A stretch of 12,858 nucleotides of DNA, from NCBI GenBank assembly GCA_964647545.1, contig CAZYHS010000031.1, forward strand, positions 1 through 12,858. The letters run 5' to 3'. This document shows positions 6,921 to 12,816 of this stretch, piece after piece. Position 1 is the stretch's first letter; each line of letters opens with the position of its first letter. The translations under genes and the position numbers were made by a program. The notes below the pieces were generated by a model, which worked only from the letters and a program-made list of their open reading frames with translations, was not told where the DNA came from and did not search any database. Origin of the DNA: CAZYHS01 sp964647545. Its GTDB lineage: Bacteria; UBA10199; GCA-002796325; 1-14-0-20-49-13.

Positions 6921-9695
6921 AAGATTTATTTTATCAATGCTTTGTGTGGATTTCGCTCCAGTAATCGCCTTATCGACTATCCAATTTGAAAAACCTCCGA
7001 GCTTTTCGATCGGAGAGGGGTCGATTATGCCACCGCCGGTAATTTTAAGAACATCGATAATAGGACCGCCAAGCCCCACCGAACAGGGGCCGCTCGATAC
7101 GTCATAGTGTTCACCCGGCATCGGATCCACAACCGGAGGTCTTAGCTTGTCAAAGCCTCCTGAAGGAGCAGCCCCTCCTCCCGACGAAGACGACATGGCC
7201 GATGCCATGGCAGCGACGAGCGGGTTGCCACAATCTACATCGGGGCGCGAACAGAAAGCCGGCTGATCGAGCACGCCGTCGGCGACCTTGCAATTTTGCG
7301 GGGAGAGAAAAGAACCAGCTGCCATCATCGGACATAAGCTGGAGTTTAGTGATATTGGTGATGGGGTATAAGTAGAATATCCAAGCCCCAACGCACCTGT
7401 AATGCCATGATCTAGGCTGCCTTTGTATTTTTCGCCTTTGGAGTTTTCATATTCGATACCATCTAAAATATCTGCATATGATGAATATCCAGAAGCTCCA
7501 CCCAATGCAGATTCCGCAGAAACATATCCATATCCAACATAATACATCAACTCCGCTGCAATCATAGCATGAATAGCTTCGTGAACTAACGTTTTTGCAG
7601 TGTTATCATAATCCCATGGGTCTGTTCCATGCGGCGTAACATATATATTACCGTCAACGTAAAAAGCATTTACAACGCTATCTCCATCTTCAACAGGCGC
7701 ACCATACGGCATAGCTTCATTGTAATACATTTGAGCACCCAATATTGCTGCTACAGCTGAATACAACATAACATTCTTAGTACCGGTCTCCAAAGAAGCA
7801 ATACCGTATGTAGCCCTTATGCCATTATATTCATCTATGATTGAATCAAACATATCAAATAATAAATCAATAGCGCGTTCTTTAGAAGTTTCTAACCGTG
7901 ATTCTTCGTTTAACTCCTTCCATTCTTTCATTTTTTTAAAATCTTCCATAAGCTTTGCAAAATCATCTGAAACATCTGCAAAGTCATCAGAAGAGTCATC
8001 ACCAATCAGACTTCCGCAAAGCGCCGCCTGCCTTACCTTCTTAACATCCACGATGACAGGAGCCTTGAAGTTCTCCATCCCTTCCATAAGGTTTCCACCC
8101 GGCTTGACTGGCCAAGATCCCATCGCAACGCCGCAGCTGTAGGTTATTCCGCCTCCGCCTGACGACTGACAGGTAACGCTTCCACCACCACCAGCACCGC
8201 CGCCGCCGCGCTCGCCGCAAAGTCCTGTTGTATCGGTAATTCCAACTGCAGCCGTATCGCCGAAACTCAAAATTCCCCTACCTATGGTCATCGGGTCGGA
8301 GATAGCACTGCTAAATTCCGCGAAAGAAACATCGCCCGATTTTTTTGGTTTTATCTGACTGCCAAGCTCTATCGCCATCATGCACTGCGCGTTTAACGCC
8401 TCTAGCGATGCGCCATATAGCGAATGGAACTCATTCTCTACAGCTTTGGAGACGGGAAAAAGGCAGGAAAACTTGGAATCATCATCGGTCTTGAAATTCA
8501 CCGAATAGATGGCAGCGGTTTCACTGTCATAGAGCCATATCCCGAATTCATGAAGTGGAAGCCCGGGCTTGTACTGTTTAACGATAGAGGCGCCATTCTT
8601 GCAAAACCAATCCTGCCAGACCGAAAACGTGGATTTGTTTATGTCGTATGTCACAAGGGCGAGATTGTATATCGCCGCATCTATGTTGTTCTTTACGCCG
8701 CCTGAATAGGCAGACCTCGAAACAATCTTTCCATAATAAGAGATCGCGGTTTCATAGGCATCTTTCAAATAGAAATCGAGTTGCTTTCCCTGTCTGATAC
8801 TTATGCAGGTCATCTGATTGAATAGCTTGTTGAGGTTATCAAGCGCGTCGGCGTATCTTCCGGCAAGAAAATCATCCATGTATTTTGCGACAAGACCGTC
8901 GCGGACAATATCGCCGCTGCATTCGTTTGCTCCGCGAAGTCCGTACACCTCGCTGTGCATCATGCCGACGCTGTTCCTGAAACGGGAATCGAGTTTTAAA
9001 ATCAAGATGCGTGCGACATCCTTATCAGATAGAGATTTTGATTGCGACAGCATGCTTATAAGTTTTTTATCAATCTCAGCCTCAGCTGCCCTGTTTTTTG
9101 CGATCAACTCTTTCAACTTTTCAGACATTTTTATTGGGCCAAACGGTGTTTGAATTTCATCGACAGTTTTTGCTTCAGCCGCCTTTCGGCTAGGCTCTTT
9201 GGGAGGGTTTAGAAATTTTTTTACTCTGTCGAACAGCCCTATTATTCCACTTTCTTGTTCCGGAACTACGGGCTTCGTTTTGGCCAAAATCTGCGGCGAA
9301 ATTTTCCCATCCTTTTTGAAAACTCGCCTGACGATATCGTCAGAGATTTCTCTTACCTTCAAATCGTAAAGCCTGTTGAACTCCTCATGTAACTGATAGG
9401 CGACATCCCGCGCTTCAGCGGACTTTTTTTGTGCAGAAAGCAAACTTGCCATAAATTGCGGATAACCTGATGAGTCTTTAGGAAGCCCTGTTGACTGTGA
9501 AAATTCCTGAGATAGCCCCTGCTTGGACGGCTGAAGAATGGAGGAGTTGGGGCTTCTACTATCCCCCCTGAACACCTCTTGCTGAACTGCCCCAGATTTA
9601 ACAGCTGTTGAAGATCTTTTTATATCCAACCCTTGAGCGAAGCCGGCTGATGAAACCATTAAAATGAAAAGGGAAAAACAAATCTTGTTACGCAT
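6900..9695 (-). CDS. Large exported putative zinc metallopeptidase (HEAIH), unrecognised family
   Basis: About 931 residues. The open frame begins at a GTG at 9701, but AGAGG lies seven bases before ATG at 9695, so I start there. Residues 1-21 form a signal peptide (ICFSLFILMVSSAGFA), so the protein is exported. The N-terminal 480 residues are helical with scattered cysteines. A glycine run with CQSSGGGG (about 490-512) forms a linker, followed by an acidic Asp-rich helix region (about 560-590). HEAIH (705-709) within TLVHEAIHAM is the HExxH zinc/catalytic signature; the third ligand cannot be fixed, though acidic residues follow within 20-50 positions. The C-terminal 200 residues have paired cysteines (CPMM, NCKV, FCSRPDVDC) suited to disulfides, then Gly/Ser/Pro-rich sequence. 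No membrane anchor or sorting tail is visible. It is a single-gene unit. Export is well supported; peptidase activity is inferred from one motif. Confidence 0.8.
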   Translation of the reverse strand: MRNKICFSLFILMVSSAGFAQGLDIKRSSTAVKSGAVQQEVFRGDSRSPNSSILQPSKQGLSQEFSQSTGLPKDSSGYPQFMASLLSAQKKSAEARDVAYQLHEEFNRLYDLKVREISDDIVRRVFKKDGKISPQILAKTKPVVPEQESGIIGLFDRVKKFLNPPKEPSRKAAEAKTVDEIQTPFGPIKMSEKLKELIAKNRAAEAEIDKKLISMLSQSKSLSDKDVARILILKLDSRFRNSVGMMHSEVYGLRGANECSGDIVRDGLVAKYMDDFLAGRYADALDNLNKLFNQMTCISIRQGKQLDFYLKDAYETAISYYGKIVSRSAYSGGVKNNIDAAIYNLALVTYDINKSTFSVWQDWFCKNGASIVKQYKPGLPLHEFGIWLYDSETAAIYSVNFKTDDDSKFSCLFPVSKAVENEFHSLYGASLEALNAQCMMAIELGSQIKPKKSGDVSFAEFSSAISDPMTIGRGILSFGDTAAVGITDTTGLCGERGGGGAGGGGSVTCQSSGGGGITYSCGVAMGSWPVKPGGNLMEGMENFKAPVIVDVKKVRQAALCGSLIGDDSSDDFADVSDDFAKLMEDFKKMKEWKELNEESRLETSKERAIDLLFDMFDSIIDEYNGIRATYGIASLETGTKNVMLYSAVAAILGAQMYYNEAMPYGAPVEDGDSVVNAFYVDGNIYVTPHGTDPWDYDNTAKTLVHEAIHAMIAAELMYYVGYGYVSAESALGGASGYSSYADILDGIEYENSKGEKYKGSLDHGITGALGLGYSTYTPSPISLNSSLCPMMAAGSFLSPQNCKVADGVLDQPAFCSRPDVDCGNPLVAAMASAMSSSSGGGAAPSGGFDKLRPPVVDPMPGEHYDVSSGPCSVGLGGPIIDVLKITGGGIIDPSPIEKLGGFSNWIVDKAITGAKSTQSIDKINLNKSHAP

Positions 9696-9933
9696 AGACA
9701 CACCTCTTGCTTGCTGGAAATATAATAGAGTGTATATTATTACTTTGCATAGTGGTTATATAAGCAACATCTGTGCCATGATAACATAAAAAAAGAAAAT
9801 GAGTTAAAGGTAAGTATAACAAGTGCTTATGTGTGTTTCGCTAAAAGTGTGGATTTAGTAGAATGATTGGTTTGTCGCTTTGGTGTCAGATATGTGACGG
9901 TTATCTGTTTCATCATTTTGCCTCAAATAATTA

Positions 9934-9965
9934 GAAAGCTTCGGTAACGGAAAGCTTCGGTAACG
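9934..9965 (+). repeat. Perfect 16-base tandem duplication
   Basis: GAAAGCTTCGGTAACG occurs twice back to back (9934-9949 and 9950-9965). The second unit runs into the 90-base repeat, so the duplication marks its left edge. The distant repeat copy has only one, imperfect, version of this unit (AAATCTCCGGTAACG at 12343-12357). Confidence 0.9.
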
Positions 9966-10040
9966 CAGCAAGCTAGTTTATTCCTCTCACTTTTCACCCC
10001 GTTATCAGCCGCCGCCAAAAATCACAAAACAAAAAACGCG
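9951..10040 (+). repeat. 90-base direct repeat, copy 1
   Basis: Matches 12343-12432 in the same orientation without gaps, at 84 of 90 positions by eye. It contains an imperfect inverted pair, GGTAACG near its left end and CGTTATC in the middle, a GCCGCCGCC core, and ends in AAAAAACGCG, the left arm of the next hairpin. The two copies bracket the ribbon-helix-helix-like, restriction and methylase genes. Confidence 0.92.
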
Positions 10041-10070
10041 GGCTCACTTTTTAAAGTAAGTCCGCGTTTT
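10033..10070 (-). terminator. Strong hairpin terminator at end of repeat copy 1
   Basis: AAAACGCGG (10033-10041) pairs with CCGCGTTTT (10062-10070). The stem continues inward almost to the centre with one mismatch and one wobble. Read on the minus strand it ends in six Ts, a good intrinsic terminator; read on the plus strand it has four. No intact gene now feeds it on the minus strand, although a 66-base open frame (10051-10116) stops inside the hairpin. Confidence 0.7.
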
Positions 10071-10078
10071 CTTGTGTT

Positions 10079-10110
10079 GAGTCCCACTTCGCTGAAGCTT
10101 CGTGGGACTC
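10079..10110. repeat. Perfect 9-base inverted repeat
   Basis: GAGTCCCAC (10079-10087) and GTGGGACTC (10102-10110) are perfect complements around 14 bases that include palindromic GAAGCTTC. On the minus strand one frame through it reads SHEASAKWDSTQENADLL and then stops. It may be a hairpin-forming 3' remnant of a lost gene. Confidence 0.75.
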
Positions 10111-10268
10111 GTGGTTCTAAGGCGTTTGCCTCCGTATGAAACGTCGGCAAAGCCAAAAGGCAGTTTTCAAGAAGTGCAATGAATTCACAGCAAAAGCAGT
10201 ATTGGCAATGGTTTCCGCCATTCTCGGATGTCTGGTCAAAACTCACCATTTCGCACTATTTCTCACTC

Positions 10269-10290
10269 AAAATGTACAAGAAAATGTACA
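10269..10290. promoter_or_regulatory. Paired AAAATGTACA motifs (operator-like)
   Basis: AAAATGTACA occurs at 10269-10278 and 10281-10290, twelve bases apart start to start. Each contains the palindrome TGTACA. The tandem, roughly one-turn spacing resembles a dimeric repressor site. It lies about 150 bases before the small ribbon-helix-helix-like gene, which may be the regulator, but nothing proves it. Confidence 0.3.
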
Positions 10291-10389
10291 GAATTTTGTA
10301 GATAATTGCAGGATTTTTTGGAGCCTATACCTTGCGAAAAATTCATTTTATTGGATCAGGACATGATTCAATGCAGTAACATCATGACA

Positions 10390-10419
10390 TTGTGTGCACC
10401 TAACAGCAAACGCTTTATA
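10390..10419 (+). promoter_or_regulatory. Possible promoter of the ribbon-helix-helix-like gene
   Basis: TTGTGT (10390-10395), 18 bases, then TTTATA (10414-10419). Transcription from here would give a short leader carrying the strong GGAGG ribosome site at 10430-10434. The -35 matches only partly. Confidence 0.35.
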
Positions 10420-10441
10420 TACAAGCATTGGAGGCCTGTTT

Positions 10442-10663
10442 ATGAGTAATGATAATTTTCATCTACCCCCCATCTACCCTGAGGAGATGGGTGAAACAAA
10501 GGAGACAAAGGCGATCACATTGCGGCTTAACAAGTCGTGGATCACCAAGTTGGAGCGCATAGCTTTTCGTATGAGTGATTACTATAATCAGAGTGGCAAT
10601 ACTTATCTCATATGTTACCAAGTTGTTTGCGAATGTTTAAAGCTCTGTTACATTTTCGTATAG
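10442..10663 (+). CDS. Small ribbon-helix-helix-like protein, possibly altered C-terminus
   Basis: 73 residues from the ATG at 10442, chosen over an in-frame upstream ATG at 10394 because GGAGG (10430-10434) sits seven bases before it. After a proline-rich lead (LPPIYPEEMG), KAITLRLNKSWITKLERIA (24-42) looks like the beta strand and first helix of a ribbon-helix-helix (CopG/Arc-like) DNA-binding domain. The expected second helix would be TYLICYQVVCECLKL, which has three cysteines and few charges, so it may be diverged or frameshifted. The last 27 bases overlap the 3' end of the restriction gene tail to tail. Candidate roles are a control protein for the restriction-modification genes or an orphan antitoxin; no toxin partner is visible. 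The function is a guess from the first 45 residues. Confidence 0.55.
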   Translation: MSNDNFHLPPIYPEEMGETKETKAITLRLNKSWITKLERIAFRMSDYYNQSGNTYLICYQVVCECLKLCYIFV

Positions 10664-11422
10664 CAATGGTAGTTTATTGTTTCTAAATCTAAATTTTGTT
10701 CCGTGGTTATGACCTGTTCGTGCATCAAAATCTACCAGTATGTCACCCTGTTCAATTGTCTTAATAAATTTTTCTTTCGAGAAGCCAGACAGCATTGTTA
10801 TCTTTTGGTATTCAAAAAGTTCTCGACCCTCATATTTCTTTACGGCGGCTTCAATGAAGAAACAGTTGTGCAGTTTACTGCCGGCTTTATGAAATAGGTC
10901 ATCAAATCCCCAGTATGGTTGGGGATTTAATTCACCTAATCCAGCCTTTGATTTAACATCATCAAGCCACCTAGAATGACGGCCATCAACACTTTTAGAA
11001 TCAAATGATATTAAGACCTTTTTATCTTTTCTGTCCACAATAACGGTGAATCCTCGATCGCTTCTGCCAAGACAAGATATCGTTTGTCTAAAACTCATTT
11101 CATTCGTTTGATATTTCTTTCCGGCTTCTTTATGTGGCCATCCATATTTAGGAAGCAGTATGTATGGAACGAATTTTAAAGCCGTTGGGGATGGTTCAAC
11201 ATGAAAGAGCGTAACCAAAGATGTAGTATTAATTCTCTGACATTTTAATTCCCATTCTGACGCATTGGGAAGAGGTAGATTGTTTTCTTCAATCCCGAGC
11301 AAATCCTCCATTGTATTCCCAACTCCACCACAATTACCATGACGGTGGTTTTCAATCCACCCCATGCTTTTAATCTCTCGAAGTCTCTCGATGAGTTCTT
11401 GTTTAGTATATAATTTAACCAT
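10637..11422 (-). CDS. MvaI/BcnI-family type II restriction endonuclease
   Basis: 261 residues resembling the MvaI/BcnI group, MutH-like PD-(D/E)xK enzymes that cut CCWGG or CCSGG and can act as monomers. Family-like stretches: NTMEDLLGIEENNLPLP (36-52), EWELKCQR (56-63), PKYGWPHKEAGKKY, ELNPQPYWGFDDL, and DARTGHNHGTKFR (232-244) near the end. E58 and K60 in WELK are the probable catalytic ExK pair. Five residues before E58, where an aspartate would be expected, there is asparagine N53. Position and partner make the role clear: its ATG shares one base with the methyltransferase stop (TAATG), a coupled restriction-modification operon in which the methylase is made first. The gene is noticeably AT-rich compared with the rpsA operon, suggesting horizontal transfer. 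The target sequence cannot be read from the protein with confidence. Confidence 0.85.
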   Translation of the reverse strand: MVKLYTKQELIERLREIKSMGWIENHRHGNCGGVGNTMEDLLGIEENNLPLPNASEWELKCQRINTTSLVTLFHVEPSPTALKFVPYILLPKYGWPHKEAGKKYQTNEMSFRQTISCLGRSDRGFTVIVDRKDKKVLISFDSKSVDGRHSRWLDDVKSKAGLGELNPQPYWGFDDLFHKAGSKLHNCFFIEAAVKKYEGRELFEYQKITMLSGFSKEKFIKTIEQGDILVDFDARTGHNHGTKFRFRNNKLPLLYENVTEL

Positions 11423-12279
11423 TATTGTGTAATCAGGTTTAATTGCTGAATATTTTGTTTATTTGTTTTTGATGAATATTTTTCACATTTACATGATGGA
11501 TTCTTTATATGGTGAGCTATTCTTTCTTCGGAGAGCGCACAATATTCCGGCGACAGTTCAATTCCAACATAATTACGACCATTATTTATTGCAGCAATAG
11601 CGGTTGTTCCAGAACCCATAAATGGGTCCAATACAACTTTGGCATTGGTTGAAGATATGATTCTCTCAATTAAAGGCACAGGAAAAGGTGCAGGATGGAT
11701 GGTGTTAATTTCTTGAGTAAATTCCCATACATCTCCTAAAGAATTCGCCCCTTTTGCAAGTCTAAATTCTGGTTTTGCAATAAGATAAATCACTTCATAG
11801 GTTGGCAAAAAATACCCTGGATTAAAGTTAATACCACCTTTCCTTTTCCATATAATGATTTGGCGAACCGGAAAACCTTGAACTATATCACTTCTGTCTT
11901 GCAGCAATCCTGCTTGAACTCGCCATTTATGATTATAAAATATTGCACCATCTTCTTTAAGCACCCTCATCATCTCCGAAAGACAACCTCTCTGCCAATT
12001 CACATATTTATCATGAGGCATGCAATCATCATGGTGAGAATATCCCTTTATAAGTGCCGCATTTTGCCATTTCCCGCCACGCCCATCTTTCATGCCATTG
12101 CCAGTTGAGTTTTTAAGATTATATGGTGGCGAGGTGACAACCAAATCAATACAACCCTTGGGCATTTGTTGCATTACTTCAATGCAATCTCCACAAATGA
12201 GTCTATTGGTATAATTATCGGGGCTCATCACGTTTGTTTGTGTACTAAGGGGTTCGGATTTTTTAGTGCTCATTTTCAT
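11422..12279 (-). CDS. Beta-class DNA methyltransferase of the restriction-modification system
   Basis: 285 residues. The catalytic motif IV, TSPPYNL (49-55), comes before the S-adenosylmethionine-binding motif I, DPFMGSGTT (218-226), with GIELSPEYC (239-247) after it. Motif IV before motif I defines the beta class, which methylates an exocyclic amino group. SPPY and the MvaI/BcnI-type partner favour N4-cytosine, but N6-adenine cannot be excluded. The segment between motifs (about 56-150, with GGKWQNAALIKGYSHHDDCMP) probably holds target recognition. The C-terminus carries CKCEKYSSK and a glutamine/asparagine-rich end. A weak AAGG precedes the ATG; a second in-frame ATG lies two codons on. 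It protects host sites from the nuclease encoded directly downstream and is AT-rich like its partner. The second copy of the 90-base repeat starts 63 bases upstream. Confidence 0.93.
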   Translation of the reverse strand: MKMSTKKSEPLSTQTNVMSPDNYTNRLICGDCIEVMQQMPKGCIDLVVTSPPYNLKNSTGNGMKDGRGGKWQNAALIKGYSHHDDCMPHDKYVNWQRGCLSEMMRVLKEDGAIFYNHKWRVQAGLLQDRSDIVQGFPVRQIIIWKRKGGINFNPGYFLPTYEVIYLIAKPEFRLAKGANSLGDVWEFTQEINTIHPAPFPVPLIERIISSTNAKVVLDPFMGSGTTAIAAINNGRNYVGIELSPEYCALSEERIAHHIKNPSCKCEKYSSKTNKQNIQQLNLITQ

Positions 12280-12342
12280 TTCAAAAAACCTTTATATCAA
12301 AGCCCAATATACTAAACTGCGCCAACTGTCCATTATCAAAAC

Positions 12343-12432
12343 AAATCTCCGGTAACGCAGCAAACTAATTTATTCCTTTCACTTTTCACCCCGTTATCAG
12401 CCGCCGCCAAAAATCACAAAATAAAAAACGCG
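12343..12432 (+). repeat. 90-base direct repeat, copy 2
   Basis: Same orientation as copy 1 (9951-10040), with six mismatches and no gaps by eye. It lies between the methyltransferase start and the GIY-YIG stop, so on the minus strand it is the 3' flank of the GIY-YIG gene and the 5' flank of the methyltransferase. It ends in the AAAAAACGCG that forms the left arm of the next hairpin. Confidence 0.92.
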
Positions 12433-12479
12433 CCTAGCGACAACGTTTACTTGCTAAGCGAATAGACTAGGCGCTTTTT
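12424..12479 (-). terminator. Hairpin terminator overlapping the GIY-YIG gene end
   Basis: GCGCCTAG (12430-12437) pairs with CTAGGCGC (12467-12474), flanked by A-run and T-run arms. The GIY-YIG stop codon (12447-12449) lies in the loop, so the last codons form one arm. Read on the minus strand it ends in six Ts. It terminates the nuclease transcript ahead of the restriction-modification genes. Confidence 0.65.
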
Positions 12480-12704
12480 CAACTGTGCAAGAGCTTTGCT
12501 TCTTAATTTCAATCGAGATTCTCTTAAACGCGCATCTTTTTCCGAACAATAAGCTTCATAGTAGACAAGCTCAAATGGGCGTCTATGCTTGGTTGAACGC
12601 ACCAAACCGCCATTGTGCTCTTTAAATCGCTTTTTAAGATCTATGGTAGAACCAGTGTAAAGATTGCCATCTTTGAGGCTTTTAAGAACGTAAAGATAAT
12701 ACAT
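12447..12704 (-). CDS. GIY-YIG domain endonuclease (URI/UPF0213-like)
   Basis: An 85-residue single-domain GIY-YIG nuclease. YYLYVL (2-7) and LYTGST (15-20) are the GIY and YIG strands with catalytic tyrosines. DLKKRFKEHN (22-31) supplies the conserved arginine R26 and H30-N31. E62 in RLRESRLK is the metal-binding glutamate. The ending ALAQLKKRL is usual for these short stand-alone proteins, which are common and of unclear role (DNA repair or mobility). There is no good Shine-Dalgarno: TAAGGG is about 14 bases upstream, inside the arm of a large inverted repeat. The stop codon lies in a terminator loop at the edge of the 90-base repeat, so gene and repeat look like one unit. It is next to a tRNA-Gly gene transcribed in the same direction. 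Confidence 0.92.
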   Translation of the reverse strand: MYYLYVLKSLKDGNLYTGSTIDLKKRFKEHNGGLVRSTKHRRPFELVYYEAYCSEKDARLRESRLKLRSKALAQLKKRLVYSLSK

Positions 12705-12716
12705 TTAGAGCAGGGG

Positions 12717-12816
12717 CCCTTACCTATTTTCCGATGAGCTCATTGCTTTATCGGAATGCCTAAATACACCAAAGCCCCATTAGAGGCAATGGGGCTTCGA
12801 TGAAAATAGGTAAGGG
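12717..12816. repeat. 100-base element with 15-base inverted ends and two inner hairpins
   Basis: CCCTTACCTATTTTC (12717-12731) and GAAAATAGGTAAGGG (12802-12816) are perfect complements. Inside are two further hairpins: TCCGAT/ATCGGA (12730-12735, 12750-12755) and AAGCCCCATT/AATGGGGCTT (12772-12781, 12788-12797). The whole can fold into a three-way junction, except that two bases of the small stem compete with the outer stem. GAGCAGG flanks it on both sides (12708-12714 and 12816-12822). It fills the gap between tRNA-Gly and the GIY-YIG start. It could be a miniature inverted-repeat element, or a structured leader combined with a tRNA terminator. Confidence 0.75.
12772..12797. terminator. Possible tRNA-Gly terminator hairpin
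   Basis: A perfect 10-pair stem with a six-base loop, 20 bases past the tRNA-Gly end on the minus strand. No strong T run follows (TTTGGTGTATTT), so termination is uncertain; it may instead be one arm of the larger folded element. Confidence 0.4.

Larger units (their letters stand above)
9702..10441. other. Long gene-free region with repeats and hairpins
   Basis: I see no convincing gene in these 740 bases; short frames lack ribosome sites and overlap repeats. Contents in order: the AT-rich upstream region of the exported-protein gene with no clear promoter; an inverted pair CAGATA/TATCTG (9887-9892, 9902-9907); a 16-base tandem duplication; the first copy of the 90-base repeat; a strong hairpin; a second inverted repeat at 10079-10110; two AAAATGTACA motifs; and a possible promoter for the ribbon-helix-helix-like gene. 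Confidence 0.7.

Noticed and set aside
8424..8705. Plus-strand 93-residue frame opposite the exported-protein gene
   Set aside because: Antisense shadow; the minus-strand frame is continuous with signal peptide and motif.
9951..10040. The 90-base repeat as an integron attC site
   Set aside because: It has an imperfect GGTAACG/CGTTATC pair, but the GTTRRRY and RYYYAAC core boxes do not fit and no integrase gene is present.
10134..10139. GTATGA as a NikR operator half site
   Set aside because: No matching TCATAC at the required spacing, and no nickel gene nearby.
10022..10366. Frames of about 75 residues on each strand in the gene-free region
   Set aside because: No ribosome sites, both run through repeats and hairpins, and neither shows a recognisable domain.
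9951..12432. The two repeats as a CRISPR array or transposon ends
   Set aside because: Only two copies, about 2.4 kb apart, in direct orientation; no spacers, no transposase.
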